A stretch of 21,052 bases of DNA, from the NCBI GenBank assembly GCA_029007415.1, contig JAQXHT010000091.1, positions 1-21,052 of the forward strand, given 5' to 3'. The notes beneath the pieces were generated by a model. It made no database searches, was not told the origin of the DNA, and saw only the letters and a program-made list of their open reading frames with translations. Position numbers and translations under genes: made by a program. Positions 1 to 6,894 of this stretch are shown here, in pieces. How positions within the stretch are numbered: position 1 is the first letter of the stretch; each line of letters opens with the position of its first letter. The DNA is from a bacterium (GTDB lineage: Bacteria > Bacillota_I > Bacilli_A > RF39 > UBA660).

Positions 1-835
1 CTACCATTAAAGAACAATTCTTTTGTTCCACTAGTTCTTTGATAAGTAAAAAACGGACGTAAGACGTATCTTGGTATTCATCAATGATGATATATGATAT
101 TTTTTTAGAATAACTTTTAACTTTCTCTCTAGCTACAAATAGTAAATCATCAAAATCAAGCTCCTTTTCTGCTTGTTTTTCTTTTTCATATAATAAATAG
201 ATATTAAATGCTAGCAAAAGAAAATACTTCTCTTTTAAATAAGTTATTGGTAAGAGATAACTTTTTATCTTGTGGAAAAAATCTTTAAAATCTTCTATTT
301 GGTAACTACCACACTTAAATAATCTAATAAATGTTATTAACTCTCTCTTCAAAATTTCTACTTCTTTCCGATTATTCACTAGTAATTTTTTGTAGTTTTC
401 CACAGGCTTTGTGGAAAAAAAGTTATTAAAGTATTTTAAAACTGTCTTCAATAGATAATTTGAATTAAATATTTCTATATTAAAAAAGTTTTCCACAATC
501 ATTGTTAATAACTCATCAGCTGCTATAGAATAGTTATCTTTAGAATCACTTATTATTTCCATAGCTAGTTTATGAAAAGTATAACACTTTATCTCTTTAT
601 TAAGTTCTGTTCTTATCTTTTCTTTTAAGCTTTCTACTGCCATATTTGTGAAGGTAATACAGATTATTTCGTCTTCCTTAATATGTTTATTTTCAATTAA
701 ATACTTAATTTTTCCTACAATAGTTAATGTCTTACCACTTCCTGCTCCTGCTAAAACAAATAAGTATTTACTATCATCTTTTACTACTTTTGTTTGTTCA
801 TTATCTAGTTCATAATTAAGTATTTTGAAATTCAT
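1..835 (-). CDS. UvrD/Rep/PcrA-type superfamily 1 DNA helicase, N-terminal part (3' end outside window)
   Basis: This is an ATP-dependent 3'-5' DNA helicase of superfamily 1A, a class used in repair and replication restart. The translation starts MNFKILNYELDNEQ (Q motif region), followed by Walker A AGAGSGKT near residue 30, motif Ia (CITFTNMAVESLKEKI) near residue 60, then DFDDLL and a Walker B/motif II IIIDEYQDTS near residue 260. The gene runs off the left edge after about 278 codons, so the C-terminal helicase motifs are not seen. ATG at 835-833 is chosen because a GAGGTGG ribosome binding site lies just upstream (about 842-849). The insertion between motif Ia and DFDDLL is Lys-rich and poorly conserved, so pcrA, uvrD or a divergent Rep/AddA-like paralog cannot be separated. 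The gene contains four DnaA-box-like nonamers (see separate entries). Confidence 0.88.
   Translation of the reverse strand, partial: MNFKILNYELDNEQTKVVKDDSKYLFVLAGAGSGKTLTIVGKIKYLIENKHIKEDEIICITFTNMAVESLKEKIRTELNKEIKCYTFHKLAMEIISDSKDNYSIAADELLTMIVENFFNIEIFNSNYLLKTVLKYFNNFFSTKPVENYKKLLVNNRKEVEILKRELITFIRLFKCGSYQIEDFKDFFHKIKSYLLPITYLKEKYFLLLAFNIYLLYEKEKQAEKELDFDDLLFVAREKVKSYSKKISYIIIDEYQDTSYVRFLLIKELVEQKNCSLMV
396..418. repeat. Perfect inverted repeat of the TTTTCCACA nonamer inside the helicase gene
   Basis: TTTTCCACA at 396-404 and its exact complement TGTGGAAAA at 410-418 are separated by 5 nt. This makes a 9-bp perfect inverted repeat in coding sequence (it encodes FFSTKPVEN on the minus strand). 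The arms are the same word as the intergenic DnaA-like boxes, so it could be a paired protein-binding site or an RNA hairpin. Confidence 0.6.
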
Positions 836-854
836 TCTTTCCACCTCGGTCCTA

Positions 855-883
855 ATTATAACTACTCACAAGCTAATATGCAA
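855..883 (-). promoter_or_regulatory. Putative sigma-A promoter of the helicase gene
   Basis: On the minus strand a perfect -10 TATAAT (855-860) lies 17 nt from a TTGCAT -35 (878-883). The -35 lies in the left arm of an imperfect inverted repeat (878-899: ATGCAAATC, GGA loop, GATTTTGCAT), and a DnaA-box-like TTTTCCACA (899-907) abuts the repeat. A protein bound there would sit next to the RNA polymerase footprint. The -35 is weak (3 of 6), so the call rests mainly on the -10 and spacing. Confidence 0.5.
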
Positions 884-898
884 ATCGGAGATTTTGCA

Positions 899-1012
899 TT
901 TTCCACAGTTTTTTACCCTGAATTTGCTTTTTTCCACAGGTAATTGTGCAAAATTCCCCTACTTTTATAGCTGAATTTAGCAAATTGCCCATTCTAAAAA
1001 AAGTTTTCCACA
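899..1012 (+). repeat. Three DnaA-box-like nonamers (TTTTCCACA) in the intergenic region
   Basis: TTTTCCACA occurs at 899-907, 930-938 and 1004-1012, all in the same orientation. It differs by one base from the canonical DnaA box TTATCCACA. Start-to-start spacings are 31 and 74 bp, close to 3 and 7 helical turns. The first two sit inside a longer degenerate direct repeat (890-908 and 920-939, GA-TTTGC followed by the nonamer and G). Further GCAAATT-CCC-like words lie between the second and third. Four more copies in both orientations lie in the helicase gene (271-279, 396-404, 410-418, 489-497). DnaA binding is inference; the repeats are directly visible. Confidence 0.6.
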
Positions 1013-1035
1013 TATTTTACTAATAGAGGTGTAAT

Positions 1036-1833
1036 ATGATTAATGAATTTAATAATTTATCTTATGTTTTGCAAGCACTAATCGCTAGCATATTCACTTG
1101 GGGAGTAACTGCTCTTGGTGCTAGTATTGTTTTTTTCTTTAAAAAAGTCAATAAAACTGTAATGGATTCTATGCTTGGCTTTTCTGCAGGAGTAATGATT
1201 TCTGCTAGTTTCTTTAGTTTAATATCGCCCGCTTTAGAAATGACAAAAAACTTAAAAATGAATGGTCCACTTATTATATCAGTTGGATTTCTTCTAGGAG
1301 GAATATTACTCTTTATTGGTGATAAAATTTATGATTTAATAGATAAAAAGAAAGATACTAATACTAAAAGTAGAAAACGGTGCTTTATGTTAATTTCTTC
1401 GATAACGCTCCATAATATTCCAGAAGGTCTAGCGATTGGAGTTGCTTTTGGAAGTTTAGCTTATAACTTGCCTGGTACTACTTTATTATCAGCTTTTACT
1501 TTAGCTTTAGGTATTGGTCTACAAAATTTTCCAGAAGGAAGTTCTGTTAGTTTGCCTTTAAGAAGAGAAGGTTACAGTAGAAAAAAAGCTTTCTTTTATG
1601 GTCAATTATCTGGGATAGTAGAACCAATTTCGGCAGTTATTGGAGCTTTACTTGTACTAAGTATTAAAACAATCTTGCCATTTTTACTTGCTTTCGCAGC
1701 AGGGGCAATGATTTATGTTGTGGTAGAAGAATTAATACCTGAAAGCCAAACCAATCAAAAAAAGGACCTAATGGCCTTCTTTACATTATTTGGTTTTGTT
1801 CTAATGATGATTTTAGATATAACTCTAGGTTAA
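1036..1833 (+). CDS. ZIP family divalent metal transporter (GufA/ZupT-like)
   Basis: This is an integral membrane permease of the ZIP family, expected to import Zn2+ or related divalent cations. At 265 aa it has the usual bacterial ZIP length and about eight hydrophobic segments. Transmembrane helix 4 carries HNIPEG (126-131) and helix 5 carries QNFPEG (163-168), the two metal-site signatures of the family. GQLSGIVEP (189-197) and EELIPE (231-236) match the conserved later helices. A short basic loop (KKKDTNTKSRKR, about 104-115) replaces the long His-rich loop of many ZIPs. The ATG at 1036 follows an AGAGGTG site. It diverges from the helicase gene and converges on the endolysin gene with no spacer: the two stop codons abut at 1833/1834. 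Metal specificity cannot be told from sequence. Confidence 0.93.
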   Translation: MINEFNNLSYVLQALIASIFTWGVTALGASIVFFFKKVNKTVMDSMLGFSAGVMISASFFSLISPALEMTKNLKMNGPLIISVGFLLGGILLFIGDKIYDLIDKKKDTNTKSRKRCFMLISSITLHNIPEGLAIGVAFGSLAYNLPGTTLLSAFTLALGIGLQNFPEGSSVSLPLRREGYSRKKAFFYGQLSGIVEPISAVIGALLVLSIKTILPFLLAFAAGAMIYVVVEELIPESQTNQKKDLMAFFTLFGFVLMMILDITLG

Positions 1834-2496
1834 TTATTCAATATATAACTTCTCATTTTCGTTAAGTTCTATTGCGTATAAACCACTTTTCTTACAAGTA
1901 AATATTAATTCTAATTTACTACTATTAGTTTCATCTGTTGGTGGAACTTCTTTTTCTTTGTCATCATCACCAATTTTTGGTACTTCCTCTATTTTTCTAA
2001 AAGTATAACCTTTACTATCTAGTATCTTAATTGTATCATCTATCCATAAACATTCTGTTGGTTTCTTTGGATTATTAATCGACCAGTAACCAGCACTATT
2101 TTTATGCCACCCACTACCTGTAAACTTACCTTTTCCACATTCCATATGAACATGGTTTCCAGTTGCATTTCCTTTTGTTCCTTCCTCGTAAAATCTAGTT
2201 CCTTTCGGAATAACTTGTCCAACTTTTAAATTAGAAACATCATTATCATGTGCAAACATCATAGTCATATAATCAATCGTACCATCTGGATATTCTACTT
2301 TGTCAACACTTTCCAACCAAACTTCATTTGCATCATTAGGATAGATTTTTTTAATTACTCCAGTGAAGGGAGCTAAAATAAAATCAATTCCAGAATCACT
2401 ACCAGCTTCATCAATAGCATAACTATCAAGATGTGTTCCTACATTATAGCCTTGAGTGATTCGCATATAAGGACTAGGATAAAGTGGTTTTTCCAT
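1834..2496 (-). CDS. M23 (LytM-type) peptidoglycan endopeptidase, phage endolysin-like
   Basis: This 220-aa protein is a predicted zinc endopeptidase that cuts peptidoglycan cross-bridges. The M23 metal and catalytic residues are in order: H22 and D29 in the THLDSYAID stretch, H83 in FAHDND, and the HxH H115/H117 in GNHVHME. There is no signal peptide, which fits a holin-dependent phage endolysin rather than a secreted autolysin. After the catalytic domain come a linker rich in Asp, Glu and Lys (about 170-192) and a short C-terminal segment (193-220) that could bind the wall. The start ATG at 2496 lies one base from the end of the holin gene, with AGGAG inside the holin 3' end. No phage structural genes flank it, so it may be a prophage remnant or a domesticated lysis gene. 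Confidence 0.82.
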   Translation of the reverse strand: MEKPLYPSPYMRITQGYNVGTHLDSYAIDEAGSDSGIDFILAPFTGVIKKIYPNDANEVWLESVDKVEYPDGTIDYMTMMFAHDNDVSNLKVGQVIPKGTRFYEEGTKGNATGNHVHMECGKGKFTGSGWHKNSAGYWSINNPKKPTECLWIDDTIKILDSKGYTFRKIEEVPKIGDDDKEKEVPPTDETNSSKLELIFTCKKSGLYAIELNENEKLYIE

Positions 2497-2834
2497 TATT
2501 TACTACTCCTTTTTATAATATTTTCTTTTTCAATAGTTACTGTTTCACTTCGGGTTAATTCACTGTATGATTTAAGTTTTCCCTCTAAAGATTTATAAAT
2601 TGTATCAGCACCAATAAAGCTAAAAAAACCGACCCATAAACTTTCTGGAAAAGTTATTGAAGTAAATGTAATACAGAAAAGTATACCTAAAACTAAATTG
2701 ACAATAAAACTATAAAGACATAAATGTGCTGAACATTTAAAGCATCTCTTTGTCTTTTGTACTAAAGCACAAGTTACCGTACTAAGAGCAACAGAAACTA
2801 TTAACATTTCTTGCAAAATACTTAATTTTAACAA
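2496..2834 (-). CDS. Phage holin-like small membrane protein
   Basis: This 112-aa protein has two or three hydrophobic segments (about 9-25, 37-60, 64-78), a Cys-rich loop CFKCSAHLC (31-39), and a polar, charged tail after GADTIYKSLEGKLKSYSE. Size, topology and the G-A-D-x-I-Y-x-x-L-x-G-K-L pattern fit phage holins, which make pores that release or activate endolysins. It lies directly upstream of the M23 endolysin and shares its last base with that start. The start is TTG at 2834-2832, supported by an AGGGAGG site (2844-2850) at 9-nt spacing; no in-frame ATG exists nearby. The function is inferred from the pair; the protein alone would only be called a small membrane protein. Confidence 0.65.
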   Translation of the reverse strand: MLKLSILQEMLIVSVALSTVTCALVQKTKRCFKCSAHLCLYSFIVNLVLGILFCITFTSITFPESLWVGFFSFIGADTIYKSLEGKLKSYSELTRSETVTIEKENIIKRSSK

Positions 2835-2882
2835 AAGAACATTCCTCCCTCTAACGTAATGTATGCGAAAAGAAAAAAAATG

Positions 2883-3554
2883 CTACAAAGAAATAAGCAT
2901 TTTTAATAATAAAAGATGAAGTGGATAATATAGATAAAAGAAATATTTAATCTTTCTACCACGTTTTCCATTATAAAAATAAAGAAAGATGAAAGCTACA
3001 ATACTATACAGTTGAATATCATTTGTTTCTAAGAATAATGCTGCTAAAAGATAAAGTATAAATGATAAAAATATATTAGGTGATAAATAAAAAATAAAGA
3101 TTGTTGTTATTCCTAATACAGTATAATCGACATTTAAAAAGATTGCTAATATTGAAAATAAGATATAAAAAAGACTATAAAAAACAGTTTTATAAAGATA
3201 AGATTCTAACCCTATATTATATTTATCAATAATTTTTTTACCTGACTCTATTATCATCATTAAAAGAAATCCTAGTGAGAAAGTAAATAAAATATTTAAA
3301 GTATTACTCTTAAATGCATAATCATAAATTGGTTGTGTAATAAAAGCAAAGATAATTAATCTCAAAAAGTATTTCAGACGATTACTACTATTTTTAAAAC
3401 CTTCTACCAGTAAGAAAGCAAATATTGGAAAACTAATTCTTCCAATAATTCTAAAAATATCTATATCATTATAAATAATTGCTCCGATATGGTCAATTGT
3501 CATAGTAATGATTGCAATCAGTTTTAAGTCAAAATTAGTAAGATACTTCTTCAT
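2883..3554 (-). CDS. TraX family membrane protein
   Basis: This 223-aa polytopic membrane protein has the TraX signature: LKLIAIITMTIDHIGAII (11-27, with D21-H22), then FRIIGRISFPIFAFLLVEGF (34-53) and a KYFLRLIIFAFITQPIYDYAF segment. F-plasmid TraX acetylates pilin. Homologs without a conjugation system are common in Firmicutes chromosomes and prophages, and their substrate is mostly unknown. About seven transmembrane segments are visible. The ATG at 3554 follows a GGAGG site that lies in the U-tract side of the rpsI terminator, so there is almost no room for a dedicated promoter and expression may depend on terminator readthrough. It precedes the holin by 48 nt on the same strand, suggesting a TraX-holin-endolysin unit. 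Confidence 0.8.
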   Translation of the reverse strand: MKKYLTNFDLKLIAIITMTIDHIGAIIYNDIDIFRIIGRISFPIFAFLLVEGFKNSSNRLKYFLRLIIFAFITQPIYDYAFKSNTLNILFTFSLGFLLMMIIESGKKIIDKYNIGLESYLYKTVFYSLFYILFSILAIFLNVDYTVLGITTIFIFYLSPNIFLSFILYLLAALFLETNDIQLYSIVAFIFLYFYNGKRGRKIKYFFYLYYPLHLLLLKMLISL

Positions 3555-3563
3555 TTTTCCTCC

Positions 3564-3599
3564 AAAAAAACAAAACCTCGAAAATATATATTTTCGAGG
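3564..3599 (-). terminator. Rho-independent terminator of rplM-rpsI
   Basis: A perfect 24-nt palindrome (3576-3599) with CCTCG/CGAGG ends and an AT-rich centre is followed on the minus strand by TTTTGTTTTTTT (3575 down to 3564). It begins 13 nt after the rpsI stop. The TraX ribosome binding site overlaps the end of the U-tract, so termination efficiency would set TraX expression. Confidence 0.9.
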
Positions 3600-3611
3600 A
3601 ATAGAAACAAA

Positions 3612-4034
3612 TTAACGTTTTGAAAATTGTGGTGCACGACGTGCTTTTTTAAGTCCTGGTTTCTTACGTTCCTTCTTACGTGGATCTCTTGTAATAAATC
3701 CTTCTTTTTTAAGAATTTTACGGAAGCTATTTTCTGCATCAGCTGGAGTTGCAGCATCATAGATTAATAATGCTTTAGTAATACCATGTCTTACTGCTCC
3801 TGCTTGTCCAGAACATCCACCACCAGATACATTAGCTGTTACATCAAACATATCTCTTGTATTAGTAACATCAAGTGGTTGAGTTAAATCCATTACCATA
3901 GTCTTGTGTGGGAAATATTCATTTACGTCACGACCATTGATAGTGATTTTACCAGTTCCTTTTGTAAGAGTTACACGAGCAACTGATGTTTTTCTTCTAC
4001 CTGTTCCAGTATATACTTGTTTTTCTTTTGCCAT
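3612..4034 (-). CDS. rpsI: 30S ribosomal protein S9 (uS9)
   Basis: S9 binds the 3' major domain of 16S rRNA, and its C-terminal tail reaches the P-site tRNA. The 140-aa protein contains the family hallmarks YTGTGRRKTSVARV (8-21), NGRDVNEYFP, VSGGGCSGQAGAVRHGI and the basic tail ending RRAPQFSKR; the terminal SKR is invariant in S9. The ATG at 4034 follows an AAGGAGGTTAAG-type site. It lies 12 nt after rplM in the usual rplM-rpsI pair and is followed by a strong terminator. Confidence 0.98.
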   Translation of the reverse strand: MAKEKQVYTGTGRRKTSVARVTLTKGTGKITINGRDVNEYFPHKTMVMDLTQPLDVTNTRDMFDVTANVSGGGCSGQAGAVRHGITKALLIYDAATPADAENSFRKILKKEGFITRDPRKKERKKPGLKKARRAPQFSKR

Positions 4035-4046
4035 AACTTAACCTCC

Positions 4047-4475
4047 TTAAATATCCATTTCTTCTGGTTTTTGAGCCATATGAGGATGATTTTCACCTGC
4101 ATATACAAATAATTTTTTGTACATACTACGTCCTAAACGATTCTTAGGTAACATTCCTTTAACAGCTTTTTCTACCATTTCTTCAGGATAACGTTCTACC
4201 ATTTCTTTAGCAGTACGAATTCTTAAACCACCTGGGTATTGAGAGTGATTATAATACTTCTTGTCTTCCATTTTGTTACCAGTTAATAATACTTTAGAAG
4301 CATTAACAATGATAACATAGTCACCACAATCAACATGAGGTGTATAAGTAGGTTTGTGTTTACCACGAAGTACAACGGCTGCTTTACTAGCAACACGTCC
4401 TAAAGGTTTTCCTTCAGCGTCAATTACATACCAATTTCTTGTAACTGTTTCCTTTTTTTGCATATAACTATTCAT
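4047..4475 (-). CDS. rplM: 50S ribosomal protein L13 (uL13)
   Basis: L13 is an early-assembly 23S rRNA-binding protein. The 142 aa include NWYVIDAEGKPLGRVAS (15-31), LRGKHKPTYTPHVDCGDYV, YYNHSQYPGGLR and the C-terminal GMLPKNRLGRSMYKKLFVYAG, all typical. The ATG at 4475 is chosen over Met5 because an AAAGGAG site precedes it by about 7 nt. Transcription starts from a strong promoter overlapping the truA stop, through a structured leader that may be autoregulated. Confidence 0.98.
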   Translation of the reverse strand: MNSYMQKKETVTRNWYVIDAEGKPLGRVASKAAVVLRGKHKPTYTPHVDCGDYVIIVNASKVLLTGNKMEDKKYYNHSQYPGGLRIRTAKEMVERYPEEMVEKAVKGMLPKNRLGRSMYKKLFVYAGENHPHMAQKPEEMDI

Positions 4476-4543
4476 AATTTTTCTCCTTTACTTAAACCGA
4501 ACGTTCCCACCGTTCAATTTATGTGGGGATTTAAATGTACCGA
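4476..4543 (-). promoter_or_regulatory. Structured 5' leader of rplM-rpsI (L13-leader-like)
   Basis: Between the predicted start site (about 4542) and the rplM ATG, the RNA can form a hairpin with arms GAACG (4515-4511) and CGTTC (4503-4499). Its 7-nt loop GTGGGAA is complementary to an upstream TCCCCAC (4529-4523), so a pseudoknot or a competing stem is possible. A TTTAAA upstream can also pair with TTTAAG downstream. L13 leaders that mediate ribosomal-protein feedback are known in Bacilli. Whether this belongs to that family needs a covariance-model search, so the assignment is tentative. Confidence 0.5.
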
Positions 4544-4548
4544 TTAAA

Positions 4549-4576
4549 ATTATACCATAATCTTTATATTTGTCAA
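4549..4576 (-). promoter_or_regulatory. Consensus sigma-A promoter for rplM-rpsI
   Basis: Minus strand: -35 TTGACA (4571-4576), 16-nt spacer, extended -10 TGG-TATAAT (-10 at 4549-4554). Both hexamers match consensus perfectly. The -35 overlaps the truA TGA stop codon (4573-4575). This lets the two ribosomal protein genes be transcribed independently of the SDR-ecfA-truA operon. Confidence 0.9.
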
Positions 4577-5319
4577 CTTTTTAGCTTAATATTTTTCAAA
4601 TAAAGTCCCTCTGCTTTAGCAGTTGTTCCATGTTTTCCTCTTATTTTACTATCTAGAATTTCTTTTACTAAAGTTTTATCTATTTTACCAGTACCAACTT
4701 TGATTAAGATTCCAACCATATTCCTTACTTGATATCTTAAAAAGCCATTACCTACAAAGGTAAATATAATCTCATCTTGATAGTAATCATCTTTTCTAAT
4801 ACTAGCTTTTGTTATAGTTCTAACACAATTATCTTTAATACTATTTTCTGTCACAAAAGCCCTAAAATCGTGAGTTCCCACAAAATATTTTATCGCTTCC
4901 TCCATCGCTTCTAAATTAAGAGGATAATTATGTTGATAACAATAGTTTCTTCTTAGTGGATTATATTCCCCCATATTTAAATGATATTCATAAGTCTTCT
5001 CTTCAACAAAATACCTTGCATGAAAATCATCACTCACTATTTCCACCTTAAAAACATAAATATCACAAGGTAAATATCTATTCATTGCTCTTTTAAGCTG
5101 CTTTTCACTGATTTTTACTTCCATATCTAAATGAGCAACTTGATGATAAGCATGTACTCCTTTATCAGTTCTCCCACTAGCAGTTATTTTTACTTTCTTG
5201 CCATTATTTATTTTTGTAGCAGCTTTTTCTAATTCTTCTTGAATAGTTCTATGTCTAGGTTGAGTCTGATAACCATGAAACATACTACCATCATAAGAAA
5301 AATGTATTAAAAATCTCAT
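4573..5319 (-). CDS. truA: tRNA pseudouridine(38-40) synthase TruA
   Basis: TruA converts uridines 38-40 of the tRNA anticodon stem-loop to pseudouridine. The 248 aa are normal for bacterial TruA. The catalytic Asp is D52 in SGRTDKGVHA (48-57). LIHFSYDGSMFHGYQTQP opens the protein, and FVGNGFLRYQVRNMVGIL is the conserved C-terminal half motif. The ATG at 5319 follows AGAGAGG and lies 1 nt after the stop of the upstream ecfA-like gene, so translation is probably coupled. In Firmicutes truA usually follows ecfT; here ecfT is absent. Confidence 0.97.
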   Translation of the reverse strand: MRFLIHFSYDGSMFHGYQTQPRHRTIQEELEKAATKINNGKKVKITASGRTDKGVHAYHQVAHLDMEVKISEKQLKRAMNRYLPCDIYVFKVEIVSDDFHARYFVEEKTYEYHLNMGEYNPLRRNYCYQHNYPLNLEAMEEAIKYFVGTHDFRAFVTENSIKDNCVRTITKASIRKDDYYQDEIIFTFVGNGFLRYQVRNMVGILIKVGTGKIDKTLVKEILDSKIRGKHGTTAKAEGLYLKNIKLKS

Positions 5320-5320
5320 T

Positions 5321-6118
5321 CTACTTAACCTCTCTATATATATCTTTCATTAAATCTTTTATATCTTTTCTATGGTCTAATTTTATCTTTTTCATTTTTT
5401 CTACTAATTTTATAAATGATACTATTTTAGGTAATTCATAACCCAATTCTTTCTCATTAAATAGGTAATAATAAATACTCTCTGTAAGTCCTTCTTGATA
5501 TAACTTTCCATCTTTTAATATTACTAAATATCTAGTTGTTTCATACAGTAAATCTTGATTATCACTAGTAATTATTATTGTTTTATGAAATTTATCTTTA
5601 AGACGTTCTAATATTCTAATTAATTTTGCCTTTTCTTTCTCATCAAAGTAAATAAAAGGATTCTCAAGAAGTAATATTTCCGGATTATATAAGAAAGCAA
5701 GAGATAGTTGAAACCACTTCTTTTCACTAGATGATAAAGTAGTAATTGTTCTTTTTAACAATGATTTATCAAGTCCAACTATCTTTAAAGCTCCTACTAC
5801 TTTTTCATCTATATTAACTATTTTTGACGAATTAGAAAGAATAAAATATCTTAAATATTCTTCTACAGTATACAAAGGATATTCTAAATTAAATTCTAAT
5901 GGTACATAATAAATTTTACTTTTATAATAATCCTGTTTTTTTTTGGTAACTCTTTCTTTATCAAAATATATATTTCCACTAAATTCGTTAGAAAAAGAAA
6001 TAACTTTCAGTATTTCTTCTTGATTAGTACCTGTTACACCGGTTATTACTGATGAAGGTATGTTAATAGAAACATCATTTAATTTAGCTGTTTTAATATG
6101 CGAAAGTTTTATTTCCAT
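5321..6118 (-). CDS. Degenerate EcfA-type ABC ATPase (position of ecfA2)
   Basis: This 265-aa protein sits where the second ECF-transporter ATPase lies in Firmicutes and keeps the fold landmarks, but the ATPase motifs are lost. The Walker A region reads GVTGTNQEE (27-35) with no GKS/T. The signature motif is LSSSE (128-132) in place of LSGGQ. Walker B is LLLENP (149-154), lacking both the Mg-binding Asp and the catalytic Glu. The switch position is TSD (184-186) with no His. The C-terminal ELGYELPKIVSFIKLVEKM still resembles the EcfA-specific region that contacts EcfT. The frame is open throughout, with a good GGAG site and a 10-nt overlap with the upstream gene. It is most likely a pseudo-ATPase rather than a decaying gene. 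Confidence 0.72.
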   Translation of the reverse strand: MEIKLSHIKTAKLNDVSINIPSSVITGVTGTNQEEILKVISFSNEFSGNIYFDKERVTKKKQDYYKSKIYYVPLEFNLEYPLYTVEEYLRYFILSNSSKIVNIDEKVVGALKIVGLDKSLLKRTITTLSSSEKKWFQLSLAFLYNPEILLLENPFIYFDEKEKAKLIRILERLKDKFHKTIIITSDNQDLLYETTRYLVILKDGKLYQEGLTESIYYYLFNEKELGYELPKIVSFIKLVEKMKKIKLDHRKDIKDLMKDIYREVK

Positions 6119-6894
6119 AACATCTCCACCATTTCTTTTTGATTTAAAATAATTTTATCGACTAAATTATAATACTTTAATTTTAAAGATAAATCAATCA
6201 TAAATGGCAGGCGAAAGCCTAGTTTATTTAGCATACTGTCGTCATTTAAAACGGTTAGTATATCTCCTTCTTTTATTATTTTTCCTTCATCTAATATCGA
6301 TAAGTCTACATTAGAAAAATATGTTGGTACTTCTAAGTTATTAGTCATACAAATAAAGACTATCTTCTCTTTATAATTATTAAATATTTTTGCTAGAAAT
6401 TTCAATTCATCTACTTTTAAATATTTAAACACATCATCTAGTAATATTATTTCTGGACTATAAAGGAAAGCACAAGCTAGACTTAATTTTATTTTAGTAT
6501 ATTTATCAAGTTCGATTATTTTTTTATTTTCATCTTTTGTTAATTGAAATAGTGATAAGATTCTTCTTTTTTCTTTGGTGATACTATCTTCACTAATATT
6601 TAATCTATTTAAAGTGAAGATGATTTCTTCTTTTATTGTTTCAGTTTTAAATACTTCTTCTTCAAAAATAGTTTGAATTTTATATGGATACTGTCTAGAG
6701 TTTATTTTTTCTATGAACGTTCTATTAACTCTAATCATTTCTTCTGTTTTGATTATACCGGCTAATACTTTTACTAAAAGAGTTTTATAGGAATTACTAG
6801 GTCCAGCAATAAATGCTATAGAACCAGTTTTAAAGGTTTTATTTATTCCAGCAAATGGTGATATTTGTAAATTTTCAACAGTTAGTAAGGACAC
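6109..6894 (-). CDS. Degenerate EcfA-type ABC ATPase (position of ecfA1)
   Basis: This 261-aa protein is homologous to energy-coupling-factor ATPases by gene order and by its C-terminal LGFRLPFMIDLSLKLK (about 225-240), which matches the EcfA region following the nucleotide-binding core. Walker A is GPSNSYKT (31-38): Lys and Thr are kept but two Gly are replaced. The Q-loop Gln (Q74) is plausible. The signature is LDKYT (129-133) instead of LSGGQ. Walker B is LLDD (151-154), with Asp in place of the catalytic Glu, and the switch His is missing (MTNN, 183-186). The start is GTG (6894-6892), overlapping the TAG stop of the SDR gene by one base, with GAAGGA upstream. With its neighbour it could still form an ATPase-like heterodimer, but hydrolysis looks impaired. 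Confidence 0.72.
   Translation of the reverse strand: MSLLTVENLQISPFAGINKTFKTGSIAFIAGPSNSYKTLLVKVLAGIIKTEEMIRVNRTFIEKINSRQYPYKIQTIFEEEVFKTETIKEEIIFTLNRLNISEDSITKEKRRILSLFQLTKDENKKIIELDKYTKIKLSLACAFLYSPEIILLDDVFKYLKVDELKFLAKIFNNYKEKIVFICMTNNLEVPTYFSNVDLSILDEGKIIKEGDILTVLNDDSMLNKLGFRLPFMIDLSLKLKYYNLVDKIILNQKEMVEMLWK

Noticed and set aside
2832..2842. Four-codon upstream ORF (ATG at 2842) overlapping the holin TTG start
   Set aside because: Only one base separates GGAGG from this ATG, too close for initiation; the spacing suits the TTG.
3551..3760. Alternative-frame 69-codon ORF over the end of rpsI
   Set aside because: It is antiparallel-free but out of frame within a certain ribosomal protein gene and its terminator; the codons look like a frame shadow.
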